Source: Brumimicrobium mesophilum
Lineage (GTDB): Bacteria; Bacteroidota; Bacteroidia; Flavobacteriales_D; Crocinitomicaceae
Direction of reading: 5' to 3'
Assembly: GCF_003025005.1 (NCBI RefSeq)
Contig: NZ_PVSS01000008.1
Location: forward strand, 1-64,000
Length of the DNA stretch: 64,000 bases
In this document: positions 9,451-18,519 of the stretch, piece by piece
Numbering within the stretch: the stretch's first letter is position 1
How the letters are laid out: every line of letters starts with the position of its first letter
The notes under the pieces: generated by a model
What the model was told of the DNA's origin: nothing
The model's database searches: none
What the model saw: only the letters and a program-made list of their open reading frames with translations
Position numbers and translations under genes: made by a program

Positions 9451-10111
9451 TTTTGTCATATTGCTTTTGTAAAAGTGCGACATGTTGTTTATAATCACGA
9501 ATTAAACCTTCCTGATTCCCTCTTCTAACAAGTCTCAATTGATTTTGTTTATCCACAATTAGCATTGTTTCGAGATATGATTTACCTGCGAATGTGCTAT
9601 CTGAAGTTAGAGAATAAAGATTAACTCCATTGTTTTCAATATCGTAGATTTGTTTTGGGTCTCCTGTAACCAAGTTCCATATGGTGGAGTCATAACCTTC
9701 GATCATATCGTTCATAGTGAATAATAATTCATCGATATTATCTACCGGATTTCCATCTTGATCTGTTACAACAGAAACGATTTTTACGTGACCTAAACTT
9801 TTCTGATTCTTTCGGTAGTCCTGATAAATTTGAAGGTTAAATTTAAAAATATCAATAGCACAGTTCTGCGGACAAGTAGTTTGAATAGTGGTAAAAAGTG
9901 TAACTTTTCCTTCTTGGGTTTTATTGTTGATTACTTCACCTCCAGCTCCAACAAATTCGTAATCTGGCATTTCTGAATAAATAGGCAATGTTGTGAAGTT
10001 ATGCTCACATTTACCCATTGTAATCAATACTAAAATAGATGCTGGTCCAAAAACAACAAGCATCATTAGAAGAGGCTTCAAAAATCCACCTCTTTTCTTT
10101 TTTTTATCCAA
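9416..10111 (-). CDS. SCO-like thioredoxin-fold membrane-anchored protein
   Basis: The 231-residue protein starts with a basic stretch and one transmembrane anchor (about 10-32). Its soluble domain resembles SCO/thioredoxin-fold proteins and keeps a CxxxC pair (TTCPQNCAIDIF, about 85-96). The conserved region around the distal histidine is not evident, so copper binding is less certain than for the downstream SCO gene. Tandem SCO-like genes next to coxIII/coxIV are common in Flavobacteriia. It is probably involved in copper or thiol handling during oxidase assembly. Confidence 0.8.
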   Translation of the reverse strand: MDKKKKRGGFLKPLLMMLVVFGPASILVLITMGKCEHNFTTLPIYSEMPDYEFVGAGGEVINNKTQEGKVTLFTTIQTTCPQNCAIDIFKFNLQIYQDYRKNQKSLGHVKIVSVVTDQDGNPVDNIDELLFTMNDMIEGYDSTIWNLVTGDPKQIYDIENNGVNLYSLTSDSTFAGKSYLETMLIVDKQNQLRLVRRGNQEGLIRDYKQHVALLQKQYDKNDKLKREAKEN

Positions 10112-10132
10112 AACAGTATAATTTACTGAGTG

Positions 10133-10489
10133 TTACATTTTCGCTCCTACGGCAGCACCTTCTGTCAACCCAATAAAAATTAGGTATACCATAAATATTA
10201 GATAAGGTATAAGAATAATCCATTTCAGCACTTTCTTTTCATCACCAAGGTGCATAAAGGTAAGTACAATATACCCTGCTTTTAAAAGTGTAAGTACAAT
10301 AAAAAGTACTTTTACTGTAAGCCACATATCACTACCTTGCTTTATTAAAGCTCCTAGTAATACTTCAACAGCGGTAACTACTGAAAGAATAAGTGTTACT
10401 TTCCAGATTTTTTTTCTTAATTTCTTCCCCTCCTCTTCTGAGTGATGGTTATATAAAGAATATTCTATTATGTCGTCTCTTTGATCCAT
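10133..10489 (-). CDS. Cytochrome c oxidase subunit IV (CtaF-like)
   Basis: The 118-residue protein has three transmembrane helices (about 27-48, 55-78 and 88-112) and the family pattern KAGYIVLTFMHLGDEKKVLKW. This matches the prokaryotic caa3-type subunit IV family, a small structural subunit. It lies 44 bp downstream of subunit III and 21 bp upstream of the SCO-like gene in one operon. Confidence 0.9.
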   Translation of the reverse strand: MDQRDDIIEYSLYNHHSEEEGKKLRKKIWKVTLILSVVTAVEVLLGALIKQGSDMWLTVKVLFIVLTLLKAGYIVLTFMHLGDEKKVLKWIILIPYLIFMVYLIFIGLTEGAAVGAKM

Positions 10490-10533
10490 GCTATTTTATA
10501 TACAAGTGAAAAACTGCTCTAATTAAAAAGTAC

Positions 10534-11604
10534 TTATATCAAGTAGAAGAATGTAAATACAAACACCCATACTAAATCGACAAAGTGCCAATATAGTCCA
10601 CCTTTTTCAACCATTTCATAATGACCTCTTCTGTGGTATGTTCCTTTCAATACATTTAAGAAAATAATGATATTTAGAATAATACCGATTGTTACGTGGA
10701 AACCGTGGAAACCTGTTACGAAGAAAAAGAAGTGCCCATATGATTGAGGTCCATATTCATTTTCTTGAAGATTTGCTCCATATACAACATTTCCTTTTGC
10801 CAAAGCTTCATAATATAAAGCTACAGCACCTTCTTCTTCACTAATACGAGTTGATTCGTCTGCTGCAGAAGAAACCGCATGATCATTACCTGCTTGCTTC
10901 ACAATTAACTCAAGTCCTGTATCAGCATCCTTATTTACTTTAGCTACAGTTCCATCATGTAAAGTAATCATTAATGCTCCAGCAGATCCTGACAAATGTC
11001 TTTTTGCTGCAGCATGTTGAAATGCATGCATTAAGTCCCCCTCTTCACTAGATATATTTTCGTCTGTGATAATATCACCAACGTTAGTATGCGCTCCTGC
11101 AGTAACAACTTCGAAACTTTGAATTTTTCCAAACTCTCCTTTAGCTGTTGCAATAGAACCATCACTCAATTCAACTTTACCAAATTTAGTTCCGTGTATA
11201 AAGTGAGACCATTCCCAAGCTTGAGAACCTACGAACACTAGTCCTCCTAAAACAGTTGCTAGCATCCATTTTGTAACTCCTTTTCTGTCCATTCTATGAC
11301 CTGCCTCAACAGCAAGTACCATAGTTACAGAACTAATAATTAAGATGAAAGTCATCAATGCTACATAAGCAAGTGGATAACTACCATGTAAAAAAGGTAA
11401 TGCATCAAAAGTTTCCTCACCAATTGGCCAAGCTCCGTCAAAGGAATACCTTATAAAACCATATGCTACTAGGAATCCTCCGAATGTCAATGCATCCGAA
11501 ACGAGGAAAAACCACATCATTAACTTACCGTAACCTACGCTAAACGGGGAACCTTTTCCGTCCCAACCCACATTAGCAATCTCATTAGAAGCGTGTCCTG
11601 ACAT
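10534..11604 (-). CDS. Cytochrome c oxidase subunit III with large periplasmic insert
   Basis: The 356-residue protein has the five helices of the short bacterial subunit III: about 25-50, 75-100, 110-133, 290-320 and 335-356. Family motifs are clear: KLMMWFFLVSDALTFGGF, GHFFFFVTGFHGFHVTIGI and YWHFVDLVWVFVFTFFYL. Typical subunits of this type are about 200-250 residues; the extra length is a hydrophilic insert of about 150 residues between helices 3 and 4, predicted on the periplasmic side. The subunit stabilises the catalytic core and proton uptake. Subunits I and II are not in this window. Confidence 0.93.
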   Translation of the reverse strand: MSGHASNEIANVGWDGKGSPFSVGYGKLMMWFFLVSDALTFGGFLVAYGFIRYSFDGAWPIGEETFDALPFLHGSYPLAYVALMTFILIISSVTMVLAVEAGHRMDRKGVTKWMLATVLGGLVFVGSQAWEWSHFIHGTKFGKVELSDGSIATAKGEFGKIQSFEVVTAGAHTNVGDIITDENISSEEGDLMHAFQHAAAKRHLSGSAGALMITLHDGTVAKVNKDADTGLELIVKQAGNDHAVSSAADESTRISEEEGAVALYYEALAKGNVVYGANLQENEYGPQSYGHFFFFVTGFHGFHVTIGIILNIIIFLNVLKGTYHRRGHYEMVEKGGLYWHFVDLVWVFVFTFFYLI

Positions 11605-11629
11605 TTTTTAATTTGTTTTGTGTGCGAAT

Positions 11630-12688
11630 TTAATGAATAAAAAGTAAAAATAGTAATAAATACAACCATAAAACACCTAAAAAGTGCCAGAAAACTGATC
11701 CAGCGCCTAAAGATATGGCCATTTTATAAGAATTCTCTGAAGTATAAGAGCGTACTGACATCACAATCAGCATAATTAACCCAGCAACAACATGTAAAAG
11801 GTGCAATATAGTAATTACATAGAAATAAGCGGTACTCATATCTTTATTTCCTCTTAAAAGCTTATTTTGAAGATTTGCACTTAAAGGTTTCCCTTTATAC
11901 ATTAAAGTACGCTCTTTATAATCTAATTCATTTCCATTATAAAACAGTTTGAAATCTTTTCCCATTTCACCTTGCATAAAGAAATCTGCTCGATCATCTT
12001 TTACGTTTTGTGCTAAATACCTCAATCTTTGAAAATCTAATTCTTCTAATCGCTCTCCATTAGGACGCAAAAACTCACCATCCAGAAAAGTTAATGGTTC
12101 ACTTTTATATAATAAAGTAAAGTCACCATACTTTATATTCTTATTCTTTAAGTCAGATAGATTAGGCACCAAAAACTGACTTGCAAAAGATTGCAATTCT
12201 ATTTTATCCTCACCTTCAATTTGCTTGTTATTTAAATAGTACTGATTGTTTTCAACCGTTAAATATTCTCCATCCTTTTTAATTTCGAAATAATCTCCAT
12301 AGCGGCCATCATCAACAATCACGTTTGTTACCCAATGCGCTCCACTTTTAACTAGTGCTTTATACCCCAAGAATTGGAAGACTCCAAATCCTATTCCGAG
12401 AAAAAGAGTGGTTACTACCATTAATCTTGCACGGCTTACATTACCAGATTTAGCTGCTTTAACTGCTCCAAATAAAACTAAACTACTAATTGCAATAAAG
12501 GCCGTACTGATATAAAAAGCTGTTGGCAAATCAACTTTCACCCAGAAACTGTCTCCCATCGAAACAATATATGCCGAAGTGAAACCTGCAAACATCATAC
12601 TTATACTCACACAAACTATCCAAACAAGATTTTTCTTAACCTTTGCTTGAACGTCTTTAGGATATGAATCGTCAAAATTCTTTTTCAT
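11630..12688 (-). CDS. Second cytochrome c oxidase subunit III-like protein with periplasmic insert
   Basis: This 352-residue protein also has five helices (about 20-45, 57-80, 90-115, 287-312 and 325-350) with weaker subunit III motifs (LHLLHVVAGLIMLIV, VFWHFLGVLWLYLLLFLLF). It belongs to the divergent subunit III paralogues found beside coxIII in Bacteroidetes. A hydrophilic insert of about 165 residues (around 118-285, with repeated short YNGxEL/YKGKPL-like stretches) sits between helices 3 and 4, the same position as in its neighbour, but the two inserts do not look alike. It starts 32 bp after cyoE and ends 25 bp before coxIII. Confidence 0.88.
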   Translation of the reverse strand: MKKNFDDSYPKDVQAKVKKNLVWIVCVSISMMFAGFTSAYIVSMGDSFWVKVDLPTAFYISTAFIAISSLVLFGAVKAAKSGNVSRARLMVVTTLFLGIGFGVFQFLGYKALVKSGAHWVTNVIVDDGRYGDYFEIKKDGEYLTVENNQYYLNNKQIEGEDKIELQSFASQFLVPNLSDLKNKNIKYGDFTLLYKSEPLTFLDGEFLRPNGERLEELDFQRLRYLAQNVKDDRADFFMQGEMGKDFKLFYNGNELDYKERTLMYKGKPLSANLQNKLLRGNKDMSTAYFYVITILHLLHVVAGLIMLIVMSVRSYTSENSYKMAISLGAGSVFWHFLGVLWLYLLLFLLFIH

Positions 12689-12720
12689 GACTTTATTTTA
12701 TTTTCTTGCCTTATTTATTT

Positions 12721-13590
12721 CTAACTAGTGAAAAAGAAACTTACATCTATTACGTAAGCAAACTGAATCAAAGGTAAATAAATGAACGAAGCAAACATTA
12801 ATTTTCTAGCATCTTTGTCTTCTAAAGTTAGATATAACTTGTATGAAAATAAGAAGAAAATGAGACCTAATATTGAAGCAGCCATCACACTAAAAGGTCC
12901 GACTAAATCCAAAACCCATGGAAATAGTGAAAAAGGAATCAGCAATAACGCTGAAAGTGCTATTCTAAATGCAGAAGTTTTTGATTTTCCTGAACCGGAT
13001 GGCAATAAGTAAAAACCAGCTTTTTGATAATCATTATGCGAAACCCATGCTATAGCCCAAAAATGTGGTAATTGCCAAACAAATTGAACAAAGAATAACG
13101 CTCCTGGCATCGCCGCAAACTCATTGGTAACGGCTATTGCACCTAACATTGGTGGAATTGCTCCAGGAAATGCTCCAACAATTACAGCCCAAGGAGTCAT
13201 TTGCTTTAAAGGAGTATAAATAAAAGAATAAGAAACATAGGCCACCAAACCTAAAATCATCGCGTTCAAATTCAACATGTAAAGCATCCATGAACCTACG
13301 ACCAGAGAGAGAATAACTATAACGTATGCTTCAGAAAGCCCCATTGAACCACGAGGAAGTGGACGTTTTGCGGTACGGTCCATTTGTTTATCTAGTTCTC
13401 TTTCCCAAATTTGGTTACTCCCATTACTTGCTGCAGTAACTAAAAGTCCACCTATCATAAGGTAAAAAGCTTCCATCCACGTTCCGCCACCAGCAAATAA
13501 GAATCCAGAAAGCGCAGAGATAATCACAGAAAATGACAACCTGAACTTTGTGAACAGTCCGTAATCTTTAATTTTTGAATTCTTAGCCAT
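12721..13590 (-). CDS. cyoE: Protoheme IX farnesyltransferase (haem O synthase)
   Basis: The 289-residue UbiA-family prenyltransferase converts haem B to haem O. It shows both aspartate-rich motifs: NQIWERELDKQMDRTAKRP (about 60-78) and the later LPHFWAIAWVSHNDYQKAG region (about 174-192), along with about eight or nine transmembrane helices. It is the promoter-proximal gene of the minus-strand oxidase operon, fitting its role in making the haem precursor of the oxidase. No ctaA (haem A synthase) is present here; it usually sits near cyoE in this phylum and would be expected elsewhere. Confidence 0.95.
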   Translation of the reverse strand: MAKNSKIKDYGLFTKFRLSFSVIISALSGFLFAGGGTWMEAFYLMIGGLLVTAASNGSNQIWERELDKQMDRTAKRPLPRGSMGLSEAYVIVILSLVVGSWMLYMLNLNAMILGLVAYVSYSFIYTPLKQMTPWAVIVGAFPGAIPPMLGAIAVTNEFAAMPGALFFVQFVWQLPHFWAIAWVSHNDYQKAGFYLLPSGSGKSKTSAFRIALSALLLIPFSLFPWVLDLVGPFSVMAASILGLIFFLFSYKLYLTLEDKDARKLMFASFIYLPLIQFAYVIDVSFFFTS

Positions 13591-13861
13591 GACCTATTTA
13601 TCAGGTTTTTGTTTCTAAAATGTGGCACAAAATTAATGAATATTTGAACTATTCTAAGTAAAAACCAAATCATTATTGAATTCATGTCATTTGATTTGCT
13701 TAATCAGTTGAATAACCATGTTTTTAAGGTCAATTTTATTATTCTAATTAAACAAAAAAGCGCCAAAATTTAGACTTAAAAATAATTGTGGTTTTAAAAT
13801 CCTAAATAACCAGGCTATTGAAACTACAGATTTTAATCCTTTCAAAAACTTGAATATTGAT

Positions 13862-13869
13862 TAACTTTG
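13862..13869 (+). promoter_or_regulatory. Candidate Bacteroidetes -7 element (TAACTTTG)
   Basis: TAACTTTG matches the TAnnTTTG consensus and lies 16 bases before the decarboxylase ATG, a distance compatible with a short leader. I could not see a convincing -33 TTG at the usual spacing. Confidence 0.4.
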
Positions 13870-13885
13870 CAAAAACTTTTAGAAA

Positions 13886-15109
13886 ATGACTAAATATTGG
13901 GATAAAAAATCAGAGGAAGAAATTAAGGAAATAGTGTTTAATGCAATAGCAAAAAACGTTAACTATGATGAACAAAAAGTTTTAGGACTACCTGCATCAT
14001 ATTTAGATAAAAATGTTTTTAATCACGATGCTGCATTTTTAAAAGACGCTCCTTTTCTTTCTACACTAATTAAAAACCCGAATCATATTGGTTGTCACAC
14101 TCTTGGGGCTTCAGAATCTTATTTTGCAGGAACTCAAGAAATCGAAAAAGATCTAATAAAAATTTGTGCTCACGACATATTAAGAGGAGAAGATGATGAA
14201 TATGATGGATATGTAGCTTCTGGAGGAACAGAAGCTAACTTACAAGCCATTTGGATTTATCGCAACTACTTTAATCAGGTAAAAGGATTAAAAAACGAAG
14301 AGATTTGTATTATAACATCTGATGACAATCATTACTCAATGGATAAGGCGGGAAATGTTTTCTGTTTGCCTGTTCAGAAAGCTGGAGTTTCTGATAATGG
14401 ACGTTTTATTTCTGAGGAAAGTGTACAAGCGGCTGTTGATATCCAGAAAGCAAAAGGTGTAAAAGCATTTATTGTAGTAGCTAACATGATGACAACAATG
14501 TTTGGCTCCGTGGATGAACCGGAATTCTATTCAACAGTATTGGAAAGAGATGGTCTTGATTACTTCATCCATGTTGACGGAGCTTACGGAGGATTTTACT
14601 TCCCTTTTTCACAAAAAGAACATCATTTAGATTTTAGAAATCCAAAAATTACATCAGTAACTTTGGATGCGCATAAAATGGCGCAAGCTCCTTATGGTAC
14701 AGGAATTTTTGTTATTCGTAAAAACATGATGAAATATGCAAATACCAAAGAAGCAAGTTATGTTGAAGGAGAGGATTCCACTTTAATAGGAAGTCGTTCT
14801 GGAGCAAATGCTGTTGCTGTTTGGATGATTTTATCGAAATATGGTCCTTATGGATGGATGGAGAAAATTTTCATTCTTCAGAAAAGAACCACATGGATGT
14901 GTGAACAATTGGATAAATTGAAAATCAAATATTACCGTCATCCATCTTCAAATATTATCACAATAAAAAGTGAATTTGTCACTCCAGAATTAGCTAAGAA
15001 ATATGGTTTGGTTCCAGATAGTCATAATGCTCCAAAATGGAATAAAATTGTGATTATGGACCACGTAACTATTGAAAGATTGAGTGAGTTGATTGAAGAG
15101 CTTAAATAA
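13886..15109 (+). CDS. PLP-dependent group II decarboxylase family protein
   Basis: The 407-residue fold-type I enzyme shows SGGTEANLQAIWIYRNYF (phosphate-binding region, about 111-128), HVDGAYGGFYFPF (PLP aspartate, about 229-241) and the Schiff-base lysine in TLDAHKMAQAPYGTG (about 259-273). The architecture fits the aromatic-L-amino-acid/glutamate/histidine decarboxylase group; the exact amino acid cannot be deduced. Proteins of this short type are widespread in Bacteroidetes. It is flanked by a -7 box and a terminator and so appears monocistronic. Confidence 0.9.
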   Translation: MTKYWDKKSEEEIKEIVFNAIAKNVNYDEQKVLGLPASYLDKNVFNHDAAFLKDAPFLSTLIKNPNHIGCHTLGASESYFAGTQEIEKDLIKICAHDILRGEDDEYDGYVASGGTEANLQAIWIYRNYFNQVKGLKNEEICIITSDDNHYSMDKAGNVFCLPVQKAGVSDNGRFISEESVQAAVDIQKAKGVKAFIVVANMMTTMFGSVDEPEFYSTVLERDGLDYFIHVDGAYGGFYFPFSQKEHHLDFRNPKITSVTLDAHKMAQAPYGTGIFVIRKNMMKYANTKEASYVEGEDSTLIGSRSGANAVAVWMILSKYGPYGWMEKIFILQKRTTWMCEQLDKLKIKYYRHPSSNIITIKSEFVTPELAKKYGLVPDSHNAPKWNKIVIMDHVTIERLSELIEELK

Positions 15110-15126
15110 TTATTAATGTTTAATGT

Positions 15127-15178
15127 GAGTGTTATCCAGAGTTTTCAACTCTCGGTAACACTCGCCTAGTTTTTTTTG
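15127..15178 (+). terminator. Strong terminator after the decarboxylase gene
   Basis: GAGTGTTA pairs with TAACACTC and, inside it, AGAGTT with AACTCT around a TTC loop. The hairpin is followed by eight T residues on the plus strand. It also separates this gene from the convergent minus-strand operon. Confidence 0.9.
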
Positions 15179-15201
15179 TAATTCGTCAGTACATATTCAA
15201 A

Positions 15202-15549
15202 TTATTTCCACCGCCAGAAGATATAAGCCATTCCGCTAATGAAATAACACAAGACATCCCATGGATCATAAATGTAGATGGAACTTTTTTGAGGTAAAAC
15301 GAATTCAAAAAATATAGAAAACATTACAACGCTCATTAAAATTAGTGGAATTGGTAATTCTAGGTATGGTCTGTTTTTAATCTTCCGAATGCACCACAAT
15401 GTAAATGTGTTGACGAGAAAAATACTGAGTAAATCTGCGAGATAATTAGAAATGAAGAGTGGAAAAACCACATCAGTTTGTTTTAAGCCATAATAAACAG
15501 CATATATTGTAGCTAAAACTATAAATATTGGATGAGTAATTGTTTTCAT
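15202..15549 (-). CDS. Hypothetical membrane protein, about 115 residues
   Basis: I do not recognise this protein. It begins MKTITHPIFIVLATIYAVYY and has four predicted hydrophobic helices, ending in AYIFWRWK; it resembles small uncharacterised integral membrane proteins. An upstream in-frame start would give a longer protein, but the ATG at 15549 is preferred because it overlaps the preceding gene's stop as TAATG, a typical coupling signal. It is the last gene of an operon with an enoyl-CoA hydratase-like gene, an MscS channel and a zinc-ribbon protein. Confidence 0.75.
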   Translation of the reverse strand: MKTITHPIFIVLATIYAVYYGLKQTDVVFPLFISNYLADLLSIFLVNTFTLWCIRKIKNRPYLELPIPLILMSVVMFSIFFEFVLPQKSSIYIYDPWDVLCYFISGMAYIFWRWK

Positions 15550-15845
15550 TATCCTGCTCCTGCCGCTGCGATATACATTATTACCATAACAATTCCTGCA
15601 TAAATCATCCAAACTCCCATAATAATGTAATAAAGCAATTTTAGAAAAGGATTTTTAGATGTTCGCAAATATTCCATTGCTTTCCGAAGCTTTGAAGGTG
15701 GTTTTGGTGGATTTAATCGATCATACTCTTTTTTCTCAATCTCTTCCTTGACTTCTCGGCTAATAATATACCCGCAATGTTCACATACTTTAGCGTCTTC
15801 TGACCACTGCCTGCATTGCATACAAAGTGCTTTCTTCTTACTCAT
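15549..15845 (-). CDS. Small zinc-ribbon membrane protein
   Basis: The 98-residue protein has two CxxC knuckles at the N-terminus (ALCMQCRQW and KVCEHCGYII), a charged proline-rich linker and one or two C-terminal hydrophobic segments (LLYYIIMGVWMIYAGIVMVI). The pattern indicates a cytoplasmic zinc ribbon tethered to the membrane. Function is unknown. It starts 27 bp after the MscS gene and is coupled to the next gene through TAATG. Confidence 0.75.
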   Translation of the reverse strand: MSKKKALCMQCRQWSEDAKVCEHCGYIISREVKEEIEKKEYDRLNPPKPPSKLRKAMEYLRTSKNPFLKLLYYIIMGVWMIYAGIVMVIMYIAAAGAG

Positions 15846-15872
15846 TATTCAGATTTTAAAACGAACGAACAA

Positions 15873-16712
15873 TTATATTTTTGAGTTTTCTTTGTTCACA
15901 GCATAAGAAATCTCTCTTTTTGGAATAGGAATTACAATTCCATGCGCATCCAATGCCTTTTTCACATTTTCAAGCTGAATCCAGTGCATTGGCCAATATT
16001 CATCAGATTTCACCCAAGAACGAGCTGTGATTTTCATGTTGTATTCTTCAATATCATCTAACCAAATATCAGGCTCAGGGTATTTTAAAACTCCGGGATG
16101 AACTTGCAATGCTTCAGAAATAATTGATCTAACTTTATCAATATCTTCATTCAAGGAGACACGGATTGTTAAATCAACCCTTCTGGTATCATTCATGGTT
16201 CGGTTATCCACATCACTATTGGCTACATTTCCATTTGGCATTGTTATCATTCTACCATCAAATGTTTTAAGTCTTGTATAAAGAATATCAACTTTCTCCA
16301 CATAGCCTAAAGTGTCATTCACGTGAATTAAATCTCCAACACGAAAGGGTTTAAAAACCAGAATCAAAACTCCGCCAGCAAAATTGGCTAAACTCCCTTG
16401 AAGAGCTAAACCAACTGCAATTGCTGCCCCACCAAATAAAGCAATGAATGAAGTTGTTTTAATTCCTAGAATGATTCCAATTACAGCAAAAAGCAAACCA
16501 TATAAAACCAAAGAGGTTAAACTTTCGACAAATGTTTTTAATGAGAGTTCTGTATTCGCTTTTCTAAGTAATCGCTTGATGATTCGCTTTAGAAATTTAA
16601 TGATGAACAACCCTATAATTAAAGCCACTAAAGCCTTTAAAAATGTAGGGCCTATGCTCCACAAGAAACCAATTAATGTTTCTTTAATCTCTATAAAAAA
16701 CGCTTCATCCAT
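15873..16712 (-). CDS. Mechanosensitive ion channel, MscS family
   Basis: The 279-residue protein has the MscS core: three helices (about 18-38, 62-83 and 86-108), the pore helix with GGAAIAVGLALQGSLANFAGG, and the beta domain with FKPFRVGDLIHVNDTLGYV and LKTFDGRMITMPNGNV. It is close to the minimal E. coli MscS length of 286. It lies 9 bp downstream of the enoyl-CoA hydratase-like gene, so the two are probably co-transcribed. Confidence 0.93.
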   Translation of the reverse strand: MDEAFFIEIKETLIGFLWSIGPTFLKALVALIIGLFIIKFLKRIIKRLLRKANTELSLKTFVESLTSLVLYGLLFAVIGIILGIKTTSFIALFGGAAIAVGLALQGSLANFAGGVLILVFKPFRVGDLIHVNDTLGYVEKVDILYTRLKTFDGRMITMPNGNVANSDVDNRTMNDTRRVDLTIRVSLNEDIDKVRSIISEALQVHPGVLKYPEPDIWLDDIEEYNMKITARSWVKSDEYWPMHWIQLENVKKALDAHGIVIPIPKREISYAVNKENSKI

Positions 16713-16721
16713 CCAGTTCTA

Positions 16722-17501
16722 TTACTTCTTTTTAAAGGCGTTAATCGCATTGATTGTGAAATCAGAAAGTACGAGCTCACCGCTCATTGCTGCACGTTCT
16801 TGTAAAAGTGTGTCCCAGTTTTCAGTTCCTTCCCAAAAAATTCCCTTCAATAATTTCATTGCTTCCGGATTAGAAGAAGCTAATTTATTGGCTAAAACTT
16901 CAATTTCTTTATCCATTTCTTCTACAGAATCGAAAATTTCAGCATACAATCCTTTTTCTCTTGCCCATTCAGCAGTTTGCCATTCTGTAGCGTTTGTAGC
17001 CAATTGACTCATTGCAGAAATACCGACTTTACGAGCTACAGCTGGTCCAACCACAAATGGGCCGATTCCGATAGCCAATTCCGATAATTTGACAGAAGAA
17101 AATTTCGTTGCGTAACAGTAATCCACAGCTGATGCTAAACCTACACCACCACCAACAGTTTTTCCTTGTACACGACCAATAATTAATTTTGGACATTTTC
17201 GACAAGCGTTAATTACGTTAGCAAAGCCCATGAAGAACTTTTTCCCTGTTTCTAAATCTTTAATTGAAATTAATTCGTCGAAACTTGCACCAGCACAAAA
17301 TGCACGATCACCTTCAGATTTCAACACAATTACTTTTGCTTGGTCTTTTTCACCTAATTCAGTAATTGTATCTGCTAATTTCTTCAATACACGACCAGGC
17401 AAAGAGTTACTTAAAGGGTGATTAAAAACCACAGTTGCTATTCCTTTGTCATTGATTGAGTAATTTACATCTCCTTGATTTATCGCGTCTGTTGTGCTCA
17501 T
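16722..17501 (-). CDS. Enoyl-CoA hydratase/isomerase family protein
   Basis: The 259-residue crotonase-fold protein shows the first oxyanion-hole segment (AFCAGASFDEL, about 70-80) and the second (GKTVGGGVGLASAVDYC, about 113-129). The usual catalytic glutamates of enoyl-CoA hydratase 1 are not clearly at the expected positions, so isomerase, hydrolase or another crotonase reaction is equally possible. It is cytoplasmic. It heads an operon with the MscS channel and two small proteins, an unusual setting for a CoA enzyme. Confidence 0.88.
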   Translation of the reverse strand: MSTTDAINQGDVNYSINDKGIATVVFNHPLSNSLPGRVLKKLADTITELGEKDQAKVIVLKSEGDRAFCAGASFDELISIKDLETGKKFFMGFANVINACRKCPKLIIGRVQGKTVGGGVGLASAVDYCYATKFSSVKLSELAIGIGPFVVGPAVARKVGISAMSQLATNATEWQTAEWAREKGLYAEIFDSVEEMDKEIEVLANKLASSNPEAMKLLKGIFWEGTENWDTLLQERAAMSGELVLSDFTINAINAFKKK

Positions 17502-17685
17502 TTTTTATCTGTTTTTTGTTTGGATTCCAAATTTAAAGAATAGTCTTCACAATTATGCTTTTATAATTAATAATTGTCCACAGTGAATTGAAAATTACTA
17601 AGAAATCGTACATTATTTTGATTGAGAAATAGCAAATTTTGAATCTTTTGGGTTAAATTGGTATGAATTCGAAATAATCGCACTT

Positions 17686-18402
17686 ATGAAAGAAAAGATT
17701 TTAAAAACATTAAGTCAGCATTTTGATGGATTAATGGCATTGATTTATCCTTATTTCTGCGTGGTTTGTGGTGAAGAATTAAATCAAAAAAGCGAGCACT
17801 TTTGTTTTTCGTGTGAAGAAGATTTACACTTCACCTATTTTGAGAAATACGATGACTATTCTATTGCTGATCAAGTTTTCTGGGGACGTTTAAAAATAGA
17901 AAATGTTTATTCCTTACTCTATTATGAAGGACCAACTTCTACTAGGGAAATTTTGCACGACATAAAATATAACGAAGGAACAGATTTAGCACATTTCATG
18001 GGTCGAATGATGGGGAATAGGCTAAAATCCCATCCAAAATACGCTGATATAAATGCTATCGTTCCCATTCCAATCCATTCTAAAAAAGAATTCTCAAGAG
18101 GTTACAATCAAAGTTTACTGATTGCAAATGGCGTTAGTGAAGAGCTAGGAATTCCCGTTGTTGACGCGCTTCAAAGAAAAACACACGACGAATCACAAAC
18201 CCGAAAAAGCAAAGATGAAAGGTATCAAAACGTGAAAGGAAAATTTGCATTAAAAGAAAAAAAATTGCAAGATTACAACCACATCTTGATTGTGGATGAT
18301 GTGTTAACAACAGGATCAACATTAGAGTTTGCAAGTCGGGCAATTTTTGAAGGAGGAGGAAACGTTAAAGTGAGTTTAGGGACTTTGGCTGTGGCGCATT
18401 AA
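17686..18402 (+). CDS. ComF family protein (double zinc finger plus phosphoribosyltransferase domain)
   Basis: The 238-residue protein begins with a four-cysteine zinc-binding region (FCVVCGEEL and FCFSCEEDL, about 24-48), as in ComFC. The C-terminal PRTase domain has the PRPP-binding loop HILIVDDVLTTGSTL (about 200-214) and the RGYNQS segment. ComF proteins are needed for DNA uptake in competent bacteria, though many non-competent Bacteroidetes keep one copy. It stands alone on the plus strand. Confidence 0.92.
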   Translation: MKEKILKTLSQHFDGLMALIYPYFCVVCGEELNQKSEHFCFSCEEDLHFTYFEKYDDYSIADQVFWGRLKIENVYSLLYYEGPTSTREILHDIKYNEGTDLAHFMGRMMGNRLKSHPKYADINAIVPIPIHSKKEFSRGYNQSLLIANGVSEELGIPVVDALQRKTHDESQTRKSKDERYQNVKGKFALKEKKLQDYNHILIVDDVLTTGSTLEFASRAIFEGGGNVKVSLGTLAVAH

Positions 18403-18519
18403 TTTTTGAAAAGTAGAAAATTACAAGGACCAATTAATAAAATTACTTAGCTTTAAAACCTGAAAAAATTTAACTTAGGAAGGGACGTAAAAGCTCATTT
18501 CTAAACCCAAAACAATTAC

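Noticed and set aside
16444-17007. 187-codon plus-strand open frame
   Set aside because: It lies antisense across the well-supported MscS and enoyl-CoA hydratase genes and has no family features.
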